Positions 58,181 through 64,000 of a stretch of DNA of 64,000 nt are shown in pieces. Under the pieces are notes generated by a model. It was not told the DNA's origin. It searched no databases and saw only the letters and a list, made by a program, of their open reading frames with translations. This DNA comes from Candidatus Terasakiella magnetica (GTDB lineage: Bacteria > Pseudomonadota > Alphaproteobacteria > Rhodospirillales > Terasakiellaceae): positions 111,847 to 175,846 of the forward strand of contig NZ_FLYE01000048.1 of assembly GCF_900093605.1 (NCBI RefSeq), read 5' to 3'. Within the stretch, counting starts at the first letter, position 1, and each line of letters starts with the position of its first letter. Made by a program: the position numbers and the translations under genes.

Positions 58181-58726
58181 CTATTTCGACCCTTTTTTTG
58201 CCACCGCAGCCTGTAAAATCGCCTCCAAGGTGGAATCCGTGATACCGATTTCCTGTAAATGGCGACAAGTATTTTGCACATATTCTAACGCACTCCCGCC
58301 TTGGCCTACCCCTTGAAGGACATGATCAACCTTTTCGTCTAAGCTGAAATGCCCCACATGCTGGTCATGGCCCTGAACGGCAATAAAGGTATAAGCCTCT
58401 ACCTGTCTCCCATCTTCCAACTCGATCTCCACCCATGAAGGCTCATAGACCTGATTGATCATTTCACGCTCATCAAGATAAGCATGGGTTTCTGCCCAGT
58501 TTTCTTCAGCCACTAAAAAAGCCCGCCCAATACATTGGCCCGTCGGGTTAAGCCCCATAACAAGGCCGGGCAGCGCGCGTGTGCCGCGAAAGACATAAGA
58601 CAAGATACAAAGATCACGATGGTAACCAGATAATCTAGCCTGAGAGACCTCTAAATACTCAAAACCCGGGTGCCACATTAACGAGCCATACGCAAAGACC
58701 CATTTCTCTTTTGTCTCACCCATCAT
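58181..58726 (-). CDS. ChaC-type gamma-glutamylcyclotransferase, copy 2
   Basis: 181 residues (ATG at 58726 or one codon later). VFAYGSLMWHPGFEY and YLDEREMINQVYEP place it in the ChaC family. It is diverged from the copy at 46113, about one third identical by eye, so the copies are likely not a recent duplication. Confidence 0.88.
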   Translation of the reverse strand: MMGETKEKWVFAYGSLMWHPGFEYLEVSQARLSGYHRDLCILSYVFRGTRALPGLVMGLNPTGQCIGRAFLVAEENWAETHAYLDEREMINQVYEPSWVEIELEDGRQVEAYTFIAVQGHDQHVGHFSLDEKVDHVLQGVGQGGSALEYVQNTCRHLQEIGITDSTLEAILQAAVAKKGSK

Positions 58727-58768
58727 TTCTTACCTAAAAAATTTCTAATATTTTTTTCTCTACGCATT

Positions 58769-59103
58769 GACTCAACACCAGATCAATCGCCTTTTCAATG
58801 AGAATCCGAGGTCTTCTGCGATTCATTTTTTTAATCCACGAACCCTGTGGATAAGTTTGTGAGTAGTTCTTGGAGATGAGGGATTATACCAGCAAAACTG
58901 CCATTTCCCTCGGATTGCCTATTTTTTAACCACTTAAATAAGTCATTGTTTTTAAAAAGAAATTTTCTTCAGAATCTTTCTTAAGAGTGGAATGACCAAT
59001 TTCAAATCACAAAATTTAAATGAAATTTTTCTCTTTACAGTGTGTGTAAAACTTTGCAGGGGACTCCCTGACAGATTCCCTAGGATTCGCAAAAATACGA
59101 TTC
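58769..59103. other. Gene-free AT-rich region with clustered GANTC sites and two DnaA boxes
   Basis: Between the genes at 58726 and 59154 there is no supported gene. Eight GANTC sites (58769, 58802, 58820, 58972, 59062, 59074, 59084, 59099) occur in 335 bases; about 1.3 are expected. A perfect DnaA box lies at 58846-58854 (TGTGGATAA) and a second match to TTWTNCACA at 59043-59051. Poly-T and poly-A tracts lie between. This is origin-like, or a DnaA/CcrM-controlled promoter region; flanking genes do not match usual alphaproteobacterial oriC neighbours. Confidence 0.5.
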
Positions 59104-59153
59104 CCAGAAGCTCTCAACCAAACAGGTTAAAACAAGGTAAATTTAACAGTTAC

Positions 59154-59567
59154 TTACGCCTCTGCGTTGAAACGCTCGATCTCGACACCCACGCTGGCGA
59201 TATCTTCAAACACATCGAGTTTCTCCACACGAATGCGCGCACATTTCACACGGATATCTTCTAGGCAGGAGGCTGCAATTTTCTCAGCCAGTGTTTCACA
59301 CAGATTTGTATGATCACCAGCCACAATATCGCGCACCTTGTTTGAAACCTGCTCATAACAGACCACATGATCGATATTATCATTATGGTGGCTTTCACAG
59401 ACGGTAAGGTCGAGATTAACGCGAATGCGCTGCGGGGCATCATGTTCATGTTCATAAACACCGATGGAACACATCAAAACCAGATCACGGATAAAAACGT
59501 GACGCAGGGATTGCTTGGCATCGGCAATGCGAAGGGGTTGAACATTATCGGCATTAAACGCAGTCAT
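59154..59567 (-). CDS. folB: Dihydroneopterin aldolase
   Basis: 137 residues. IRDLVLMCSIGVYEHEHDAPQ, catalytic Tyr/Glu region and CETLAEKIA match FolB, which makes 6-hydroxymethyl-dihydropterin in folate synthesis. AGGT upstream of the ATG. It follows a FolM-like SDR gene by 12 bases. Confidence 0.93.
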   Translation of the reverse strand: MTAFNADNVQPLRIADAKQSLRHVFIRDLVLMCSIGVYEHEHDAPQRIRVNLDLTVCESHHNDNIDHVVCYEQVSNKVRDIVAGDHTNLCETLAEKIAASCLEDIRVKCARIRVEKLDVFEDIASVGVEIERFNAEA

Positions 59568-59579
59568 ATCGGCATCTAC

Positions 59580-60335
59580 CTACTCGTTGGGTGGGGTGTG
59601 ATTATCACCTTGGGCCCAGCCCAGATGCTCCCCACCATCAAGGGCAATCATTTGCCCTGTCATTGAATGTGCGCCTAGGATATACAACACAGTGTTGGAA
59701 ATATCCAGTAAATCAGTCGGCTTTTTTAAGGGTACAGCCTCAAATTGCGCCTGAAAGTCCGCTTCAGACTGGCGCACACTGGGCAGCGTTGGCCCCGGCC
59801 CAATGGCATTAACCCGCACATGTGGCGCAAAGGCTTGGGATAAAGTCTGGGTCATAGCCCACAGGCCCGCCTTGGAAATTGTATAGCTGGCAAAATGCGG
59901 ACTTAGGTTCCACACCCGCTGATCAATAATATTAATGATATTGCCAGCAGCGCCAAATTCTCGCTCTTTCACAAAGGTCTGAGAGAGCACAAAGGGCGCG
60001 CGTAAATTGACTTCCATATGAAAGTCCCAGCTTTCGCGCGTGGCATTTAGGGCCGTGTCATTTTTAAAGGTGGAGGCATTGTTGATCAAACAATCCAAAC
60101 GCCCCATCTTGGCGATAACCTGCCCAATAAGACTTTGCGTTTCTTCTTCACAGGCAAAGTCAGTGGCAAAAAGGACAGCCTTGCCCCCACAGGCGATAAT
60201 CTCATCACACACCTCTTGGGCATGATCGCTTGAGCCATGATAATGGATCGCCACAGCCCAGCCTTGGGCGGCCATTTCTTTCGCAATATGGGCGCCGATA
60301 CGATGGGCTGCGCCCGTGATCAAAGCGACTTTCAT
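59580..60335 (-). CDS. FolM/pteridine-reductase-like SDR
   Basis: 251 residues of short-chain dehydrogenase. The cofactor motif is TGAAHRIG rather than TGxxxGxG and the catalytic Ser site is replaced by Asp (INIIDQRVW, then YTISK), both marks of pteridine reductases such as PTR1 and FolM. Its place directly upstream of folB supports dihydropterin reduction. AAGG precedes the ATG. Confidence 0.85.
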   Translation of the reverse strand: MKVALITGAAHRIGAHIAKEMAAQGWAVAIHYHGSSDHAQEVCDEIIACGGKAVLFATDFACEEETQSLIGQVIAKMGRLDCLINNASTFKNDTALNATRESWDFHMEVNLRAPFVLSQTFVKEREFGAAGNIINIIDQRVWNLSPHFASYTISKAGLWAMTQTLSQAFAPHVRVNAIGPGPTLPSVRQSEADFQAQFEAVPLKKPTDLLDISNTVLYILGAHSMTGQMIALDGGEHLGWAQGDNHTPPNE

Positions 60336-60345
60336 TTAAGTTTCC

Positions 60346-61326
60346 TTATAATGAAACCATTTCCAGCACACGCTCCACACCATAGGCCTGTACAGCGATA
60401 TAGGTCACATAACTTGCGGCAAAAAACAGTCCTTCTTTGCGCGAAAGCTCCCAACGTGTCACCATGAATGGAATGAGCAAAATGGTTGCCCCCATCATGA
60501 CCCAGAGATCAAAGTCCAACAACTGCTGGGCAACAGGAAGTTCCTGGATCATGGCAACCGCGCCTAGGACCCCTAAGATATTAAACAGGTTAGAGCCAAT
60601 CACATTGCCCAGGGCCACATCTGTATGCCCGCGAATAGCCGCCATACCACTTGCAGCCAGTTCCGGCAGGCTTGTGCCAATGGCGATCATGGTGAGGCCA
60701 ATGACTTCTTCAGACACGCCATATTGACGCGCGACTTCCGTGCCGCCATCAACCAACAGCTCTGCCCCCAGCACAACCGCGCCAATGCCGCCAAGGGTCA
60801 TCAAAACCATCACCCAGACATTTTCCGGGCTTTCGATTTCATCGGCTTCATGTTGGTGGAGTTCAGCCGCTTCCGGGTCATCACCATGGCGTTCACGCCA
60901 ATAAGAATATCCCAAAAAGGCAATAAACAGGCCAAAGAGCACCATCCCCGCATTCATCCCCAAGACACCTTGAGCACACAGGAATGTAAAGACGGCACTA
61001 CAGCTTAATAGGATGATGCCATCGCGCATAATCGCACTGGGGTCGCCCTTGATCGGTTTGATCAAGGCGGTCACGCCAAGGATCAATAAAATATTGGCAA
61101 TGTTTGAGCCGATGATATTACCAGTTGCGATCCCGGCGGCATTTTCTAGCGCCGCATCCAGACTGACGACGAACTCCGGTGCCGATGTCCCCAGCGCCAC
61201 AACCGTCATCCCGATCACCAAAGGCGATACACCGATACGTCGCGCCAAGCCAACAGACCCTTTGACCAGAAATTCCGCCCCACCCAAAAGCAGGAAAAAC
61301 CCGATCGCAATATATAAGTACATCAT
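60346..61326 (-). CDS. Calcium/sodium antiporter (YrbG-like)
   Basis: 326 residues from the ATG at 61326 (a GTG precedes and an ATG follows by one codon). Two inverted halves each carry the alpha-repeat: GTSAPEFVVS with GNIIGSNIANILLILG, and GTSLPELAAS with GNVIGSNLFNILGVLG. About ten helices. Likely extrudes Ca2+. Ten bases downstream lies the SDR gene. Confidence 0.93.
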   Translation of the reverse strand: MMYLYIAIGFFLLLGGAEFLVKGSVGLARRIGVSPLVIGMTVVALGTSAPEFVVSLDAALENAAGIATGNIIGSNIANILLILGVTALIKPIKGDPSAIMRDGIILLSCSAVFTFLCAQGVLGMNAGMVLFGLFIAFLGYSYWRERHGDDPEAAELHQHEADEIESPENVWVMVLMTLGGIGAVVLGAELLVDGGTEVARQYGVSEEVIGLTMIAIGTSLPELAASGMAAIRGHTDVALGNVIGSNLFNILGVLGAVAMIQELPVAQQLLDFDLWVMMGATILLIPFMVTRWELSRKEGLFFAASYVTYIAVQAYGVERVLEMVSL

Positions 61327-61440
61327 CACTTAGGAAGACCTTTAGACTTTTTCAAAAACGAATGTGAGCTTTGCCACGCCTACTTCAGAAAGTAAAGAGG
61401 CATGAACAGCTCACAGCCGTTTTCTTTGTCGCAAAAGGCC

Positions 61441-62136
61441 TTACCTATTTGTCGTGCCTGTGCGCCGTCTATTGTAGCCCATCATTTCCATGCTGCGCAG
61501 TAGAATTTCCACAACTTGCTCATAATGTCCAAAATGGTCCGTATTGATGGTCATATCAAAATTGGTTGGATCATTTAAACGAGAGTTGAACATATTCCAC
61601 ACAAAAGCCGCCCGCGCTTTATTTGTATCTGCACATTTGCGTTTGGCTTCTGACAGACTTAAACGTTCGCGGTGCGCAACCCGTTTTGCACAGGCCTCGC
61701 GTGAACCCGTTAGTCTGACGCGCAAGACATCACGCCCTTGCAAGACCACATGGCCGCCACGCCCGATGACAATCCCGCCTTTGTGATAAATGCAGCGAAT
61801 AACCGTAATCAATGCATTTACATATTCATCACGAGAGACATTCTTGCCGGTGACCATGGCATACAACCACGCATCGCTGGCAGAGCTGACTTTTTCATGT
61901 AGGTTTTTCAGAACGTTTTTATTAACTTCAGAACGTTGGGCAATGGCATCGATGATTGTCTCATCAAAAATCTCCAAGCCAAGCCGTTCAGCCAGCATTT
62001 TGGAAATTTCTTCGCCGCCCGTTCCAAAATCGCGCGAAATGGTGATAACCGGATAAAGATTTTCCTCATTATCCGTTGGTGAAACCTCTACGGCCCTGCT
62101 CAGAGCCTGGATGACACCTTGTACGTCAATGGTCAT
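61441..62136 (-). CDS. Cytidylate-kinase-like protein
   Basis: 231 residues from the ATG at 62136 (GGGAGAAAG upstream). P-loop variant SRDFGTGGEEISKMLAERLG, lid Arg region HRERLSLSEAKRK, and INTDHFGHYEQVVEIL. It belongs to the cytidylate-kinase-like family, usually of unknown substrate, distinct from Cmk. Monocistronic, transcribed away from the tRNA. Confidence 0.85.
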   Translation of the reverse strand: MTIDVQGVIQALSRAVEVSPTDNEENLYPVITISRDFGTGGEEISKMLAERLGLEIFDETIIDAIAQRSEVNKNVLKNLHEKVSSASDAWLYAMVTGKNVSRDEYVNALITVIRCIYHKGGIVIGRGGHVVLQGRDVLRVRLTGSREACAKRVAHRERLSLSEAKRKCADTNKARAAFVWNMFNSRLNDPTNFDMTINTDHFGHYEQVVEILLRSMEMMGYNRRRTGTTNR

Positions 62137-62335
62137 CGTCTTTCTCCCTGCCAAGAGTTACACAGGATATTCTGTTTCAGCTCATATTATAACAAAATCT
62201 CCCCTTCGAGTCTTGAGGTGGAGCAAGTTGAAAAAAGAAAGCAAAAGACAAAAAAACAGTTGCAGGCCCCCAAGGACTTCGCTAGTTTGCGCCCTCGTTC
62301 CAGACGCCTTTGCTTTTGCAAAGTTTATATACTAT

Positions 62336-62425
62336 GGACAGATGGCCGAGTGGCTTAAGGCGCACGCTTGGAAAGCGTGTGTGCGTTAACCCGTACCGAG
62401 GGTTCGAATCCCTCTCTGTCCGCCA
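62336..62425 (+). tRNA. tRNA-Ser (GGA anticodon)
   Basis: Acceptor GGACAGA pairs with TCTGTCC, discriminator G, and CCA encoded at 62423-62425. Anticodon stem CACGC/GCGTG with loop TTGGAAA gives GGA (reads UCC). The long variable arm and GGTTCGAATCC T-loop are typical for tRNA-Ser. It flanks an island. Confidence 0.97.
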
Positions 62426-62427
62426 TT

Positions 62428-62460
62428 AAATCCCCTGAGGTTCACACCTTGGGGGTTTTT
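62428..62460 (+). terminator. Terminator of tRNA-Ser
   Basis: AATCCCC...GGGGGTT with an inner AGGT/ACCT stem, then TTTT, three bases after the CCA end. Orientation agrees with the tRNA. Confidence 0.85.
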
Positions 62461-62511
62461 ACTTTTAAAACAAAGACTTAAAGCTATTTCTTTGCATCTG
62501 AAAAAATAAAC

Positions 62512-62547
62512 TACCATACAGTTTTACCATACAGCTATACCACACAT
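62512..62547 (+). repeat. Three 13-bp-spaced iterons downstream of the tRNA
   Basis: TACCATACAG at 62512 and 62525, then TACCACACAT at 62538: exact 13-base spacing. Near a tRNA-Ser that flanks phage-like genes, this resembles arm-type integrase or excisionase sites of an integrated element. No core repeat of the tRNA 3' end was found within the window. Confidence 0.6.
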
Positions 62548-62613
62548 GTCGGGAATCTGTCTACTTAGATGGTAGGGAACCCTTAAAACTAATGTCTAAG
62601 GGCTGTCAGAATC

Positions 62614-62841
62614 CTATTCAAGAGACAACACCTCAGTCCCTCTCTTGCTGTTCTTAGGGTTAAACCCAAAGCGGAACAGCCAAAGCGAACAATCTGTGCT
62701 TGGACAGTATCGCACCTCAGCTTCTTGATGACAGCAACAGTCCAGACATTTAGCCCTGATAGCTTTCATGGGGAATGGAACAGGTGTGTCTTTAGGCAGC
62801 TTCAAGAGCTTACCTCGTGTGGACGTGGTTTTATTATTCAT
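62614..62841 (-). CDS. Phage-type small cysteine-rich protein
   Basis: 75 residues from the ATG at 62841 (AAGGA nine bases upstream; an ATG at 62847 is too close). MKAIRAKCLDCCCHQEAEVR and YCPSTDCSLWLFRFG match a short zinc-binding-like protein seen in many prophages of proteobacteria. It shares the operon direction with the next three genes. Likely a phage or satellite gene. Confidence 0.75.
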   Translation of the reverse strand: MNNKTTSTRGKLLKLPKDTPVPFPMKAIRAKCLDCCCHQEAEVRYCPSTDCSLWLFRFGFNPKNSKRGTEVLSLE

Positions 62842-62889
62842 TGGCATTCGTCCTTCACTGGGACACCTTAGAAGGCTTAGCGACAACAG

Positions 62890-62988
62890 CTAGGTTGTCG
62901 TCATGTTCAACTGGCTCTTGATAGTGAGACGTTGCTCTTCTGTTTGAGGCTGTCGTGTTGAGAAGTCTTGGGTGTGAATGTCTGTCAT
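62890..62988 (-). CDS. Possible coupled 32-residue protein
   Basis: The ATG at 62988 overlaps the stop of the upstream gene (ATGA) and the frame gives 32 polar residues ending at a TAG at 62890. The position, filling the gap before the gene at 62841, suggests translational coupling. No homology is recognised and the ORF is short, so this is tentative. Confidence 0.4.
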   Translation of the reverse strand: MTDIHTQDFSTRQPQTEEQRLTIKSQLNMTTT

Positions 62989-63263
62989 GGGTTAGCCTGA
63001 CTGTTAACTTCACCTGACTTCGTGTTGGTAACAAGGCCGCGCTCAATGGCTGGGTTTGTGGTTGCCTGAAGATGGTCATGAAGAAGCTCTAGGCCACGAC
63101 GAGCCATGATAGAGAAAGACACATCATTCAGGTTAAACTTCTCAACGTATAGGGATTGAATACTGGAATAGAGTTTGTCATGAGCAGGGCTTAAGGTAGC
63201 TGCTCGGACTTGATTGTATTTGTCACGCTTAACTTGTTTACGTGGTGTTTCTTGGTCAGTCAT
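62985..63263 (-). CDS. Hypothetical island protein, small DNA-binding-like
   Basis: 92 residues after a perfect AAGGAG with five bases to the ATG. The N-terminus is basic (RKQVKRDKYNQVRAATLS) and the middle (NDVSFSIMARRGLELLHDHLQ) could be a helix-turn-helix or ribbon-helix-helix-like helix pair. No family identified. Second in the island's minus-strand gene set. Confidence 0.7.
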   Translation of the reverse strand: MTDQETPRKQVKRDKYNQVRAATLSPAHDKLYSSIQSLYVEKFNLNDVSFSIMARRGLELLHDHLQATTNPAIERGLVTNTKSGEVNSQANP

Positions 63264-63406
63264 GGGGGCTCCTTATGACATACGTTTTGGAATAAATAGG
63301 CAGACCTGAGGGGCAGATACAGAAACAGGGAGAAGACCTGAGGCCCACTCCCTGTTCATCAACCCAGCCCACATGAGGACTGCCTAAGGAAATTGTTTTT
63401 GTTTGG

Positions 63407-63778
63407 TTATTCTGCTTCTAGAGCTTGTTCACCTAAGTGACGAAGCTCTGCTTCAAACGTGTTCTTAATAGCAGTCTTTAGGCCTTCTTTGGCTTCTAAT
63501 ACTGCTCTTGCTTCTTTGATTTCAAACACTTCAATGTCAAGCCAAGCCTTTCTCAGTTCTCGGTACATACATTGAACCGTCGCAACAAGCGTGTCTTTAT
63601 GGTATTCAGTAGGGTCTAGACCGATCTCTGAAAAAGCTTGATGCAGCGTATCACATGGTTCACCGCCATAAAGAGCTGAAGCGCAGATTTTGACGTACTC
63701 TTCTTGGCCTGCAATGATTTCTTTACCCTTGATAATTTCTGCTTTTACTGAAGGGTGTGTTTCGATTGTATTTGTCAT
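63407..63778 (-). CDS. Hypothetical island protein
   Basis: 123 residues, acidic, helical, likely phage-derived, with no motif I know. TAAGGAGATACAACC precedes the ATG (strong site). A 9-bp inverted pair (63324-63332 and 63348-63356) after its stop may be a terminator. The 143-base gap to 63263 also holds two copies of AGACCTGAGG. Confidence 0.65.
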   Translation of the reverse strand: MTNTIETHPSVKAEIIKGKEIIAGQEEYVKICASALYGGEPCDTLHQAFSEIGLDPTEYHKDTLVATVQCMYRELRKAWLDIEVFEIKEARAVLEAKEGLKTAIKNTFEAELRHLGEQALEAE

Positions 63779-63830
63779 GGTTGTATCTCCTTAGTTGACA
63801 TGATAGTGCGCACTGGCAAGCCCCTAGTAT

Positions 63831-64000
63831 TGTAGACACCTGATAGTGTTATAAATGACACTAAACATGAGGTGCTAATTATGAGAGGCAAACGCTATAC
63901 AGAAGAATTTAAGATTGAAGCAGTTAAGCAAGTCACAGACCGAGGTTATGGTATCAATGATGTTGCTAAACGACTTGGGGTAACGTCCAAAAGTTTACGT
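63831..64000 (+). mobile_element. Left end of an IS3-family insertion sequence, cut by the window
   Basis: TGTAGACACC at 63831 starts with TG, as IS3 ends do, and is followed 50 bases on by a transposase orfA start. The right end lies beyond the window, so length, inverted-repeat match and target duplication cannot be read. Confidence 0.7.
63881..64000 (+). CDS. IS3-family transposase OrfA, 5' part only
   Basis: The first 40 residues are MRGKRYTEEFKIEAVKQVTD followed by a helix-turn-helix (GINDVAKRLGVTSKSLR), the characteristic start of IS3-group OrfA. The frame runs off the window, and the OrfB part is not visible. Confidence 0.9.
   Translation, partial: MRGKRYTEEFKIEAVKQVTDRGYGINDVAKRLGVTSKSLR

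Noticed and set aside
62310..62333. TTGCTT and TATACT as a tRNA-Ser promoter
   Set aside because: The spacing is only 12 bases and the -10-like box sits at the tRNA 5' end, so it cannot be the promoter.
1..64000. CRISPR arrays
   Set aside because: No regularly spaced 25-40 base direct repeats were seen; the only iterated repeats are the 13-bp iterons at 62512.

Overview
The window looks like chromosomal DNA of a free-living, probably marine, alphaproteobacterium of the Rhodospirillales/Terasakiella/Magnetospirillum kind. This is inferred from the protein families (ErcA/ErcS-type regulation, orphan periplasmic solute-binding proteins, a globin-coupled chemotaxis receptor, many hybrid histidine kinases and HD-GYP proteins), from clustered GANTC (CcrM-type) sites, and from moderate-GC, densely packed genes. 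No marker gene in the window fixes the species.

Layout. 1-8.0 kb: an accessory-looking envelope locus. A minus-strand operon encodes a CsgG/FlgO-like periplasmic protein, a TolR/ExbD-like membrane protein, a lytic transglycosylase, two unrecognised cytosolic proteins and a membrane protein with a DUF4384-like tail. It is followed by a separately started lipoprotein gene cut by the window edge. Divergent from it are a glycine-zipper protein and a secreted caspase-like protease with an EF-hand loop and an SH3 domain. An almost identical roughly 20-bp element sits about 40 bp upstream of two minus-strand transcription units, so they look like one regulon. 8-13 kb: a hybrid kinase, prfC and two uncharacterised genes. 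13-14.9 kb: queC-queD-queE behind a sequence that closely matches a class-I preQ1 riboswitch. 14.9-23.6 kb: a CHASE4 kinase, an HD-GYP protein, ygiQ, gph and an ercA-ercS-like pair. 23.7-27.6 kb: glmU-glmS, a YciI-like protein and HU.

27.9-35.3 kb: small redox and periplasmic genes (a hemerythrin that has lost most iron ligands, a symmetric six-cysteine protein, a cytochrome c, dGTPase), a 269-bp MITE-like palindromic element, and a thiol-peroxide defence cluster (peroxiredoxin, glutaredoxin, glutathione reductase) preceded by an OxyR-like operator. 35-41 kb: a globin-coupled chemoreceptor and the purC-purS-purQ-purL cluster with an internal terminator hairpin. 41-58 kb: mixed housekeeping and signalling (PKHD hydroxylase, receiver-HD-GYP, acetoacetyl-CoA synthetase, two ChaC-type cyclotransferases, D-2-hydroxyacid dehydrogenase, YeiH, TrkH, dCache hybrid kinase, Hsp33, argF-argD).

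58.7-59.15 kb is a gene-free AT-rich stretch with two DnaA-box matches and eight GANTC sites, a candidate replication-origin-like or cell-cycle-regulated region. It is followed by folB, a FolM-like reductase, a Ca/Na antiporter and a cytidylate-kinase-like gene. At 62.3 kb a tRNA-Ser(GGA) marks the edge of an integrated element: three 13-bp iterons, phage-like small genes and the left end of an IS3-family insertion sequence that runs off the window.

Starts were re-chosen from ribosome-binding sites and overlaps in many genes. Functions come from motif recognition by eye; no database search was run.
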